Part shown: positions 11,491-21,564 of the stretch, piece by piece
How the letters are laid out: the number at the start of each line of letters is the position of its first letter
Position numbering within the stretch: the stretch's first letter is position 1
Origin: Holotrichia oblita
Lineage: Eukaryota > Arthropoda > Insecta > Coleoptera > Scarabaeidae
NCBI GenBank assembly: GCA_023690525.1
Contig: CM043017.1
Span: forward strand, 153,935,518-153,999,517
DNA: 64,000 nt
Direction of reading: 5' to 3'
Program-made: the position numbers and the translations under genes
Notes under the pieces: model-generated
Database searches by the model: none
What the model saw: only the letters and a program-made list of their open reading frames with translations
Told to the model about the DNA's origin: nothing

Positions 11491-12070
11491 CTGTAATGAA
11501 GACAAGGATGGTGTATTGAGTCGAATTGTTACTGGAGACGAAACTTGGGTTCATCATTATAAACCTGAGTCCAAACGAGACTCCATGCAGTGGCATAAAA
11601 AGGGCACAGCACCTCCCAAGAAATTTAAAGTGTCACAATCAGCTGGGAAACTCATGGCAACGGTATTTTGGGACTTGAAAGGAATATTGTTGATTGATTA
11701 TAAAGATAAAGGTGTTTCTATAACCGGAGAATATTACGCTTCAATATTAGAGCTGCTGCTTTTGCACGACAACGCGCCCGTCCACGAGAGCCGCGTTGCG
11801 TTAGCTGCCCTGCATAAGGTGGACTTCGAAATTGTGAATCACCCACCCTACAGCCCAGACCTGGCCCCGAGTGATTATTACCTGTTTCCGAAAATTAAAA
11901 AAGAGCTGCGGGGTAAAAAATTTACTGCCGATGATGAAGTCAAGGAGGCAGTTTCGGCGTATTTTGCAGATAAAGAGAAATCATTTTTTTATTAGGGTAT
12001 AAATAAATTAATTAAAAGATGTGAAAAATGTATCCGTTTTGCAGGTGAATATATTGAAAAAGAAAAATAA
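11491..12070 (+). pseudogene. mariner transposase catalytic half (copy A2)
   Basis: This catalytic domain has all three acidic boxes: VTGDETWVHHY, LLHDNAPVHES and PYSPDLAPSDYYLFP. Compared with the transposase at 1084-2131, a block of 17 residues (starting RLKEAIKEK) just before the second aspartate is deleted in frame. TAG at 11993-11995 replaces a sense codon before the terminal GINKLIKRCEKC, and the ancestral stop is TAA 12068-12070. The open frame starting at 11363 runs through unrelated flanking DNA first, so its first 40 or so residues are not transposase. Confidence 0.9.
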
Positions 12071-12130
12071 TTTGGTTTTTTTATTTCCACCCCTTATCCC
12101 CCATTCCGCGAATATAAAAACGCTCCCTCG
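11491..12130 (+). mobile_element. mariner copy A2, 5'-truncated
   Basis: A sister of the mariner at 904-2191: nearly identical from 11491 to the right end, including the inverted repeat at 12101-12130 and a TA at 12131-12132. The left half with the DNA-binding domain and the left terminus is absent, so it cannot move by itself. Alignment by eye shows an in-frame loss of 51 bp and a nonsense change compared with copy A. Conversely it keeps the 8 bp that copy A has lost. Confidence 0.92.
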
Positions 12131-12132
12131 TA

Positions 12133-14056
12133 CCATTAGTCCTGGAAGAACAAGGACATCTTATAGGTCCAAAATACAATGTAATCTCTGAATATTTAGA
12201 ATAATTTGGACCAGAAATGGATAATACTTGTATTTCAATCATTTCTACGGGTTTGAGGGATAGGAAAGCAACCTGTTATTAGATACTCACAATGATTTTT
12301 AAGCTGTTGTTTATACGATTTTTTTTCTGGAACGTATTTATCGTGTAAAAATAGAATTCGGTGAATAGATAAAAAAATTTTGCTCTAGAAGATCCTCTAC
12401 AGGCAAATAGGTGGTTGGAAACAGCTTACCTGTTGCCAAATCTGGTGAAAACCAGCTCAAAACCATGTTTACAAAATATGATGAAAATTTGTAAATCAAT
12501 AATTTTCAACTGTGTTAACATTCCAATGTTTATATGAAGAAGTCTTTGTACTAAATATGCTCTTGTTGTGGACATATTTTTGCTTCACCATATAGACTAT
12601 GCGAGTACAACTTACAATAGTGCATAAAGGAAGCTCATTAATTTAAGCCCGATTTATTCGCCGATAAAACACTCTATTTGTTTATGTCTCTTAACGAAAT
12701 GTTTACAGCACATGATGTTTCGTCCGGTTATATCCATCAGCAATCGTATACATTAACAAAACCGAGTATTTGCTCAACAACATCCTCCCGTCTTAATTGT
12801 TCTACTATCAATAAAGATATTATAGAAACATCCCGCATTCGCATTCGCGTATTTTCAATTATATAAGCAATTACCGGCTGAATAACGTCGCGTTTAACGT
12901 ACGATTTGATAGTTTCTTGTCTGCCGTGGCTCGTAAACGTTTTCAGATTTACTGTTTTTGCCATACATCACAACGGTCTATGCGTTTCGTCTTCTCTTTT
13001 TCTGCACTGAAACTGAACACATATTTCTGTTTGTATGTCGTATATGTACACAAGGATGTCGATACGTTCATGTTTAACCATTAAATACCGAGTTACAGTG
13101 GTTCAACAAACTGATTAATATCGAACGTGCACGGTGCAAACTGCCTGGCATGTTCTAAATTTATGTTCTGATGTTGAACCGGTTCTGTTTGAAACCCTCT
13201 CAATACAATCTGTAATCATATTATCTTGTTCACTAATTACTATTTGTAAGTGATAAAAACGTGTGAGTAACGACATAATGAGACAAAGATGAATTTTTTA
13301 TTTGCACTGATTCATTTTGTTAGGAAATCGATTCTGTTGGGGTATTTTAATTAGTAAAACAAAAATTGCCTTGAAGTAATTGTACTTCAAGACAAGTTTT
13401 GTTCTGCCAATTAAAATATTCCAACAGAATCGCTTATAGTTTTTACTGAAGAAATAGAACAGATACACACAGATGGAAATATATGACATCATTTGAAGCT
13501 ACTACTAAAAACAAGTAAACCGGTAAAAGAGTAGTTATCGACAGCAATTCAAATGTTTAAACTATAATCTTTGAAGCTTAGGTAAGCCTTTGCCTACTTC
13601 CTGGCTAGTTCCTCACACCTAACTCATCTCTTGTAAAGTACTGGAATAGAGCAGCTAACAGTTTTTTAAAGCAAAAATGTTGTACTAGTAATCAAATACT
13701 GTGGCGGTTCAGTTCTCGTTTTGGATTGTTTTTGCTACTCAGAGACAAGTAGGTTCCATATAATTCCAGATATAGGTAATATGCAAATAAGATGATTGTA
13801 ATATATTTGAATTGGCCAGAGTTTTCTGTTTACGGAGAATAATGATGCAAAACATACGCTCATATATGCAAAAATGATCTTAACAGAAAGAAGCTTACTT
13901 TTTACAAATTAAAACCTTGACCATTCCAAGCCCTTTACATCAATCCGATAGAACTGTTGCAGGACGTATTACATAGGAGAGGTGTGAAGGAGAGGTGTGA
14001 CTAGTATTTCTAAAGAACTCATGTGGAATGTGTTTGTAAGTCCGTATGGTATGATG
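12133..14056. other. Unannotated stretch containing a hairpin
   Basis: No gene is recognised. A minus-strand frame of 75 codons (12737-12964, MAKTVNLKTFTSHGRQETIK...) is uninterrupted and compositionally ordinary, but I know no relative. A long hairpin lies at 13329-13432 (own entry), and a tandem pair of GGAGAGGTGTGA at about 13975-13999. Confidence 0.35.
13329..13432. repeat. 104-bp near-perfect hairpin
   Basis: Two arms of 50 bases separated by only four bases. The left arm starts CGATTCTGTTGG and ends CTTGAAGTA; the right arm starts TACTTCAAG and ends CCAACAGAATCG. About nine positions differ between the arms, several of which would be G-U pairs in RNA. It may be a small palindromic MITE or a precursor-like RNA hairpin. 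No promoter or partner copies are visible in the window. Confidence 0.8.
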
Positions 14057-14058
14057 TA

Positions 14059-14082
14059 GGGGAGACCGCCCAACAGTGAGAC
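14059..14082 (+). repeat. Left terminal inverted repeat of the pogo-like element
   Basis: GGGGAGACCGCCCAACAGTG followed by AGAC, directly inside TA 14057-14058. It pairs with 16894-16917. Confidence 0.92.
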
Positions 14083-14331
14083 AAGTTTTTTAAAAAAATA
14101 TTTTATTATTAAACATTCAAAATAATAATATTTATTTTTGTGTAGAACAAATCAAAACACTAATGGCTACAACTAACTGAAACTACAATGCACAATATCT
14201 AATTTAACATTAAGAAAAACAGACATTTTTGAAACTAAATATATGTCTCAGTGTTGGAATGGGCTGACCAACAGTAAGACAATCCTCGTCCAACAGTGAG
14301 ACTATCAAAGAAGTGCTAAATAATAAAATAT

Positions 14332-16300
14332 CTAACGCACCTCTAATTCCCCAAAATTAATTTCAAACGATAAATATGAATTTTGTCGTTTTGTTTGCCC
14401 AAAATATGTAGGCTTTGGTAATATAATTTTTACATCATTTATTGAAACAAAAGATATGTCAGCAATATTAGGAGTTACAAAGTTTCCTTGGAGTTTCGAG
14501 GATTTGCGCAGAAAACTCACTTCGATCTCATTGTTTTCATTGACATTATTAATAACTCTTCCCACATAAAAAACATTAGTGCCTCTTGCTTTGAACTGAA
14601 CAAGAATATAGTCTTCTTTTACAGGGTCACTTTGCAATTCTTCAAAATTTTGAGATAAAGTGTTTTCAAAGTCTTAAGTCTGAAATTCCTGTGTCTGAGC
14701 TAAGGTCGGAGAGAGATTCGCTATCTGAAGTGTCGTCTAATACAGTTTTCTTCTTTTTAATGGGACGCTTGTTAGTTTCTGCGCCGATTTTTCTGATAAC
14801 AGCAACACCTTTTGTCTTTAACCGTGACCGCCTTTCTTGATATTCTTGAATTTCGTTTTTTCAGGTGTGTCTGTCGCTATCATACACTTTCCTTTTCTTC
14901 TTGGTTTTCTATTACCTTTGCGTGGTTTGGATTTCGGATAACCTCTAAATTCAACAGGCGAAATAACCGTAGAAGTTGATAATTCCAACTGTTGTTTGTT
15001 ACACACCGATGGTGGAGTACCAGGTACATTTGACTGAGTTGGGGCTTCGTTTAAATTGGCAGATATTTCAGGCTAACTTAAATGATCAGACGGTTTACCT
15101 TCATTCACAGGTACCGTGTCCTCTCCTGGTGGTTGGTCCGTAACAGAGCTGCAGAGAAAGTCACTTTCCTTAAATATATGCCTGTTAAATGGTCTTATTC
15201 CTGTAACTTTAAATGCCTTTGTTATTGTTTCTGGCACCAGTGCTTTTTCGTGTGCATTCCCGACACACTCAGCAACTTCGTATATAGAAAACCTTACCCC
15301 TGGATGGTGCATCATCCAACTATCGACCGCAGAATCATAATATTTCTGAAATGGACCAAAGATACCAACATCGAGCGGTTGTAATTTGTGTGTCGAATGA
15401 GGTGGAAATGTTAAAATGGTTATGCCATTTTCTTTTGCTAAATTTAGCGCTTGGATTGAAATATGACTCTCATGATTATCACACAGCAACAGCGATGGGT
15501 TATCTTTAGAAAACCCACTGTGCTTTATAAAGTACTTCATAACTTCTATAAATGTATCACGGGTCATCCAACCGCTCTTGTTTGCTAATCCCAGCGTTCC
15601 TGGAGGAGCCTCACGTAACATCCTGTTTTGGAAATGCACTCGTGGAAAAATCAGTGCAGGTGGAATCCAGGTTCCTGCTGCACTAACAATCATACAGGTG
15701 GTAACTAAAATTCCCTTCTCTCCACTGGTTACTTTGCTCTCTTGTTTCGATCCCCTCTCAGCAACCACCTTCGCGTGAAGTTTTTGGTTGGTCATTGTAG
15801 CAGTTTCGTCGAGATTGAATAATCGTGTGCCATCTACAAATTTAGGATTACGGGTGTAGCATTCTTCTAGCTTATCAAAAAATGTCCCGGCATTAAACTT
15901 GTTAAAAGCTGTAGCACGAGCTAAACTACACCCCTCAGGCGTTCGCAGGGATAGCGTGTAGTGTCTTTTCATGAATGGCCATCTGTTTAGTTTTCCAGTT
16001 TTCAGGAACGGTCATATTATTACGCATTGCCATTTCATAGGCAAGTCGCCTGCATTCTATCATAGGTAGCCCATATAACATTTTTGAGCAAGTTTTTATA
16101 TAATTTACTAAACAATTTTCTTGCTCAGTTGTAAATATTTTGTTCACCTCATAATTTGGTGTCATTCGAATTGGTACATCTGATGATTTTTGTTTTTTGA
16201 CGTATCTGTGTAGGGTCTGAAAAGGTATATTTTTACATTTTCCTACTTCTCGAAGCGGCTTTCCTTCTAATACCAACGCTACTGCTTCTCTCATCGACAC
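14332..16300 (-). pseudogene. pogo/Tigger-type transposase (DDE_1 family), broken
   Basis: The N-terminus (16300 downward, MSMREAVALVLEGKPLREVG) is a Psq/CENP-B type helix-turn-helix. The catalytic domain gives LFNLDETATMT, LLLCDNHESH and FPPHSTHKLQPLDVGIFGPF; 35 residues separate the second and third aspartates. A basic segment follows (VEFRGYPKSKPRKGNRKPRR, ATDTPEK). The last piece (14637-14332) ends LPKPTYFGQTKR...FGELEVR, a C-terminal block seen in related insect elements. Lesions are a frame change with loss of residues at 15935-15972, TAA at 15073-15075, a shift near 14840 and another just upstream of 14637. The protein would have been about 650 residues. It is related to jerky/TIGD proteins, but nothing suggests a domesticated gene: it sits between element ends and is broken. 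Confidence 0.88.
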
Positions 16301-16893
16301 TGCATCTTTCTTGGTTAATTTTTTCTTAATTTTGGTGCTTGACTCTAAATTGAAGAAAATAGATTATAGTTGCTAATTACATAAATAGAAATAAAATTAA
16401 AAAATCACTAATAACAAAATACAGGCTACCTGAAATGTTTTTCTTTCATTTAATTTGTAATAAAAATATTCTACAATGATTAATTTAGAAATGAGCAGAA
16501 TACAAAATTTTAATCATACATGTCTAACAGTGAGACGTGTCTCATTGTAGGGCACCTTAATTTGTCCACAGGTACCTAGTTGATATAAAGTGAATTTTCA
16601 GCATAACCTCAAATAAAGCCACTGCCGTTTATTCAAGAAAACAATACCTAAACTTCATCTAACAATGGGTAGAAACCACGGAAACAATACTAAAATAGTA
16701 CACTTACCGCAAAACTTTCAACCCACTAGAATAATTCAGTTTTCACCAAGCAAAATTGCATTAAAATTGAAATCACGAGAAACACTTCCACAACTGTTAA
16801 ACGAATAGGCATGTAGTTCACAGCGAATGAAGGACATCTATACGTCTCAGTCCCGCCAAATTAAAAACGTTAGAAGTAGCTATAAGTTAAATC

Positions 16894-16917
16894 GTCTCAC
16901 TGTTGGGCGGTATCCCC
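16894..16917 (-). repeat. Right terminal inverted repeat of the pogo-like element
   Basis: The mirror of 14059-14082 with one mismatch, directly inside TA 16918-16919. Confidence 0.92.
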
Positions 16918-17299
16918 TACTGACATCTAGTTACATTGAACGTAATGCATTGAACATCCTGTTAGCCATGTGACCATACGTTAGGTAAACTACTATCATA
17001 CAGTATTTAATTGTCAAAATGCGGACACAAAAAATAAAAATTTTATTATTTCATAAAAAATATATTGTTTATTAACGTTTTTAATTAATACACAAACAAT
17101 GTTTAACTTTAAAAAATCTAAATAATAAATAATAACGTACAATAAGTTAATTCTAGTAATTTTTAAGCATAATCCTTTTAAGTCCATACAATATCCTAGC
17201 ATCTTTTATTAACAACTATAAAAACAGTTAGCGAAATAACAACAATACAAAATTTTTATTTCTGTATAGTATATAGTCAATAAGCAAAACTACTGATAT

Positions 17300-17728
17300 T
17301 GGGCCTCAGAATTTCCCTGTGGATTGCAACAAAGATCACTGCACAGACTGAAAGTAACAGAGTGGTGTGGTGTTGCCAAAAGCTCGATATTTGGACCTTT
17401 TTTCTTCGAAGAGCATGGAGTCACAGTGACCGTTAATTCAGCTCGCTACATAAACATGTTTGAGAACTCTTCTTTACCAGAACTTCAGGGACGAGGAATT
17501 AACAGGAGGAATGTGTAGTTTCAACAGGATGGGGCCACTGCTCATACGGCTAGAGCTTCCATGGATGTCACTTTCCCTAATCGGGTAATTTCTCGCTGTG
17601 GCCATGTCCGCAACTGAAGACCGCTATCCGTGACCGAATTGAAGAAGAGGAAAATTATCGAGAACGACTCCAGGCGTGCCTTCGTAAAAATGGCCATCAC
17701 TTACGTGACATTATTTTCCGTACTTAAG
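17300..17728 (+). pseudogene. IS630-type transposase fragment
   Basis: Readable blocks are KVTEWCGVAKSSIFGPFFFE, EEHGVTVTVNSARYINMFEN, LPELQGRGINRRNVxFQQDG, ATAHTARASMDV and, after a deletion that removes the third catalytic box, LKTAIRDRIEEEENYRERLQ then RKNGHHLRDIIFRT with TAA 17726-17728. QQDG carries the second catalytic aspartate, and a TAG interrupts just before it (NVxFQQDG). The first catalytic box is missing upstream. It belongs to the same broad insect group as the element at 21184-23044 but to another lineage. Confidence 0.78.
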
Positions 17729-17791
17729 TATCTGAAAATGGCATGTAATACAGGTTATTTATTAATATATGTATTTTTTGACCTTTATGTA

Positions 17792-18627
17792 CTTATCTTT
17801 TAATTCCTGATTTATTTCCACTTAGAGGTCAATAAAACAATAAATAATTAAATACCAATTTATTCCATAACATATAATAATATGTTTTCGTTAAATAACT
17901 TCTTCGGTGGAAGAAATTGACATTTAATATGTGTCAAATTACTAATAATATAAATATAAATTGCCATGCCTATCAACAAAATTAATTAAAACAAAGAATT
18001 CATTGATATATCGAATTTTAATTATATTCACAAGTAATAATGAAGGAATAATGATTTAATACAACATTAGAAATTGAAATGATTTGAATTATTCGTATAT
18101 CAATCTATTTTTTGTCAAGCTCTAAGAATTCTGTTCAAGGACTAGGGAAAAACATGGCAAAAAAACCTAGTCAAGAGCTTAAAATTAATAAAATTCATGC
18201 GTGAATTAAATTATTGTAAATAACGCTTAAATTATCAATATCCGTTCTAAAATTTACCGCGTTTTCATCTTTCTTAATGTATATCATTTCGTAAATTAAT
18301 CTTTTTTTATAATTATTTTCCTTTTTTAAAATTTTAGTGTTTTGAAAATCAAAATTATGTCGTCTATCTTTAGAGTGCTTAGATAAAGCAGTTTCAGCGG
18401 TGACGTTATGTGTAACAGTGTATTGATGGTTATAAATTCGTTTCTTTAAATATTGTTTGGTTTGTCCGATATAACATTTATTACAATCTTTGCAATCTAA
18501 TTTATAAACGACATTACTTTGATTATCATGTTTAATGGGTGTTTTTAAATTTGTGTATAAATGTCTATTGTTGGTAGGTATGAAAGTTATGTGAATGTCT
18601 GATTTTTTTAATTCGTGTTTTATTGTG
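17792..18627 (-). repeat. Left inverted arm of the Penelope-like element
   Basis: An 836-bp reverse copy of 19226-20061 with no length change. By eye I found about three base differences. It carries the GIY-YIG coding region unbroken on the minus strand (stop at 18195-18197), whereas the right copy has a nonsense codon. Confidence 0.93.
18195..18627 (-). pseudogene. GIY-YIG endonuclease part of the Penelope protein, inverted copy
   Basis: A minus-strand frame with KHELKKSDIHITFIPTNNRH, VVYKLDCKDCNKCYIGQTKQ, LKKRIYNHQYTV, DRRHNFDFQNTKIL and a terminal YNNLIHA. The block YKLDC...C...CYIGQT...RIYNH matches the Penelope type of GIY-YIG nuclease, including its Cys-rich insertion. The reading frame is open to the stop, but there is no reverse transcriptase joined to it, so it is a truncated copy without function of its own. 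Confidence 0.85.
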
Positions 18628-18632
18628 ACACA

Positions 18633-19658
18633 ATATATAAACAAATATTCGGTACAGCAATGGGTTCTCCATTATCTGCTGTTATAGCAAATTTAGTAAT
18701 GGAGGACTTAGAGCAGGTCTCACTTGACAAACTAAACTGTCATGTGCAATTTTATAAGCGGTATGTAGATGATTGTATATGCTGCATACCAAATGATAAA
18801 ATTGAACATGTTCTACACACATTTAACACATATCATGATAGGTTAAAATTTACTTTTGAAAGAGAAAATCAAAATTCTATAAACTTTTTAAATGTAAAGA
18901 TACTACATGATAACACACAAATAAAAACAAACTGGTACATTAAAGACACTAGTAGTAGTAGGCATTTAAACTATTTTTCAAACACTTCGGTAAATTTTAA
19001 AAAAAGCGTAATTAACAGTTTAGTAGATCAGGCTATTAAATTAGCTCACCCTGATTTTAGAAAAGAAAATTTAAGCAAAGTAAAAACAATACTAGAAAAA
19101 AATAGTTATCCTAAAGAGTTTTACAATAAATTAATCACAAAAAGAATAAATAAAATATATAACACAGGTACAAAATCAAATAATAACATATACCACACTA
19201 TACCATATATAAACAATTTAAGCGACACAATAAAACACGAATTAAAAAAATCAGACATTCACATAACTTTCATACCTACCAACAATAGACATTTATTCAC
19301 AAATTTAAAAACACCCATTAAACATGATAATCAAAGTAATGTCGTTTATAAATTAGATTGCAAAGATTGTAATAAATGTTATATCGGACAAACCAAACAA
19401 TATTTAAAGAAACGAATTTATAACCATTAATACACTGTTACACATAACGTCACCGCTGAAACTGCTTTATCTAAGCACTCTAAAGATAGACGACATAATT
19501 TTGATTTTCAAAACACTAAAATTTTAAAAAAGGAAAATAATTATAAAAAAAGATTAATTTACGAAATGATATACATTAAGAAAGATGAAAACGCGGTAAA
19601 TTTTAGAACGGATATTGATAATTTAAGCGTTATTTACAATAATTTAATTCACGCATGA
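18633..19658 (+). pseudogene. Penelope reverse transcriptase (C-terminal part) and GIY-YIG endonuclease
   Basis: The text enters the reverse transcriptase at IYKQIFGTAMGSPLSAVIAN, the strongly conserved block after the palm start. It continues through FYKRYVDDCIC (the catalytic YVDD box) and INFLNVKIL, then a basic linker, then VVYKLDCKDCNKCYIGQT and LKKRIYNH. A TAA at 19428-19430 replaces the glutamine codon present in the inverted copy, after which the same frame runs on to TGA 19656-19658. Everything before the GTAMGSP block is missing, so the copy is 5'-truncated. Penelope enzymes use the GIY-YIG domain to nick target DNA and prime synthesis. Confidence 0.9.
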
Positions 19659-20061
19659 ATTTTATTAATTTTAAGCTCTTGACTAGGTTTTTTTGCCATG
19701 TTTTTCCCTAGTCCTTGAACAGAATTGTTAGAGCTTGACAAAAAATAGATTGATATACGAATAATTCAAATCATTTCAATTTCTAATGTTGTATTAAATC
19801 ATTATTCCTTCATTATTACTTGTGAATATAATTAAAATTCGATATATCAATGAATTCTTTGTTTTAATTAATTTTGTTGATAGGCATGGCAATTTATATT
19901 TATATTATTAGTAATTTGACACATATTAAATGTCAATTTCTTCCACCGAAGAAGTTATTTAACGAAAACATATTATTATATGTTATGGAATAAATTGGTA
20001 TTTAATTATTTATTGTTTTATTGACCTCTAAGTGGAAATAAATCAGGAATTAAAAGATAAG
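19226..20061 (+). repeat. Right arm of the Penelope inverted repeat
   Basis: Direct-orientation 836-bp partner of 17792-18627. It includes the GIY-YIG coding part and about 400 bp of noncoding 3' tail. Confidence 0.93.
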
Positions 20062-20169
20062 GTTATTTATGTGTTAATAAATATTTTTCTTTTCAAATAT
20101 TAATGAAGTTATGATTCTTTAAAAAACGTCCGTTTTCCGTGAACCACCCTGTATAAACAATAATAACAT

Positions 20170-20995
20170 GGTACCCCACTATAATTTTAATTCAATTACA
20201 TCACTCCCAAATTTATTTGTTCTGCTCAACAAGAAGGAGGCCTATAATGGTTTTCTTAAACTGCAGCACCGAGAGCTCTTTTATGTGGGTTGGTAACCCG
20301 TTTATTTCCTGTGCAAAATTATAACTGAAACCCCGTTTATAGTGCTGAGAACGATGCGCAGGAATATCTATCAGATCCTTTCTCCTGATATTAAGGTGGT
20401 GCACATCAGTCCTGAACTTAATTTTTGCAACCAGATACGGTGGGTTATTCAATTTTAATGAGAAACATGCGCTCCTTAGATAAACCTAAGGCACGAATTC
20501 TGAACAACCTGTATCCTATATTTGTCAATAGAATCGATACACGCTCCATAAATGGAATCACAATAGTTGAAATGTGATAACACTAGAGCATTACATACCA
20601 GCGTTTTATTGAAATTATTGAAAATGTTTAAAGTATGTCTGTGAGGACAAATTAGTTTCAGGTTGATATATGCACGTTTAATATTTGCAGTAGTGTTATT
20701 CCTAAACCGCATATCGCTATCAAGAATTACTGAATACCATAAAACAACATTTATTTTTATTAAGACTCAAACAATGACGTTGTGAAATTTCAGAAACCTG
20801 CCGTAAATCGTTATTAATTGCATCAATAGCTGCATCAATTTTAGAGACAGAAATCGATGCATAGAACTCAGTATCATCAGCATAGAAATGATAAGCAATG
20901 GTAGAGAATGATTGATTTTAGCAAAATACTTAGAGAAGTTTAATAACACCAAAACCGTAATATTACCTAGATCAGGGGCTTAATTAGAGAGGCCG
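20170..20995 (-). pseudogene. Non-LTR reverse transcriptase remnant (CR1/Jockey-like)
   Basis: On the minus strand: LLNFSKYFAKINHSL, then after an internal deletion HFYADDTEFYAS with the catalytic YADD box, SKIDAAIDAINNDLRQVSEI, NIFNNFNKTLVCNALVLSHF, NYCDSIYGACIDSIDKYRIQ and VVQNSCLRFI, then LNIRRKDLIDIPAHRSQHYK and RGFSYNFAQEINGLPTHIK. This is the usual order of the thumb and C-terminal region in CR1/Jockey-group elements. Frame changes occur between the blocks. There is no endonuclease domain and no visible 3' tail. Confidence 0.82.
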
Positions 20996-21183
20996 TTTTC
21001 GTTTTTTTTCTTCTACTGTAATGTTTTATTTCATTACTTTTCTATATGATCTATTCTGATTTCAATCTAATTTTCTAATCTAAACCCTAAGAACCCACAA
21101 GAATCAGGTGGGTTTAAAGCTGTTTTACAAGAATATACTTACGTGTTCGTACCTATGGATGTCAACTTTTAACTATTCTTATA

Positions 21184-21445
21184 CAGACTGTCCCGTAAAA
21201 AACGCCAACAATCATAATTCCGTTATTTATTGTCCGATTTTATTTAAACAAAAACTAAATTTAATGGCATCAAAAGTACTATAGAATAGCAGCGTTTTAT
21301 TTGTTTTCAGTTGTTTTCATTAATGTCAAACGATAGTCAATTTTTTTATTTTAAATGGCAACATATATATTTTTGGCTATATTCGGATTGGATTTCTTTT
21401 TCTGAATTCAACGATGTATAATATGTCTATTTTTCATAAACGTTT
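21184..21445 (+). repeat. Left 262-bp terminal inverted repeat of the DD41D element
   Basis: Matches the reverse complement of 22783-23044 except for about seven bases. Long for this superfamily, where 20-50 bp is common. Confidence 0.93.
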
Positions 21446-21564
21446 ACTAAAGAAAAAAACCATTTCTCAAAATCAACTTTGTTTTTAATAAATTATGTGT
21501 AAATTTTCGAATGTACCATGAAACATTGGAAATGTAACTATTATAAGAAACAAAACAAACCATT

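Larger units (their letters stand above)
14059..16917 (-). mobile_element. pogo/Tigger-like DDE element
   Basis: A 2.86-kb element with inverted ends of at least 24 bp (GGGGAGACCGCCCAACAGTG at the left, with one mismatch at the right) and TA at both outer edges (14057-14058, 16918-16919). The motif CAACAGTGAGAC or a close variant recurs inside both ends: 14245-14257 (inverted), 14268-14280, 14290-14302, 16524-16536 and 16539-16553 (inverted). Such subterminal arrays are usual transposase binding sites. The single coding region is on the minus strand and is broken. Confidence 0.9.
17762..20060 (+). mobile_element. Penelope-like element with an inverted partial copy at its left
   Basis: The main body (18628-20060, plus strand) holds the end of the reverse transcriptase and a GIY-YIG endonuclease. 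On its left the last 836 bp are repeated in inverted orientation (17792-18627). Head-to-head partial copies of this kind are characteristic of Penelope-like elements. GGTTATTTA occurs at 17753-17761 and again at 20061-20069 and may be the target duplication; if so, about 30 bp at 17762-17791 belong to the element but not to the arm. It sits in the 3' part of an older IS630-type element. Confidence 0.85.
17290..20151 (+). mobile_element. Decayed IS630/Tc1/mariner-type element interrupted by a Penelope-like element
   Basis: The left part (17290-17760) encodes the end of a transposase. The right part (20062-20151) ends in AACGTCCGTTTTCCGTGAAC then CACCCT and GTA, a terminus of the CAGGGTG type with TA at 20152-20153. 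The Penelope-like element lies between. The left terminus was not found, so the start is approximate. Confidence 0.6.

Noticed and set aside
14059..16917. Domesticated jerky/TIGD-like host gene
   Set aside because: The frame has four lesions and sits exactly between terminal repeats with TA edges.
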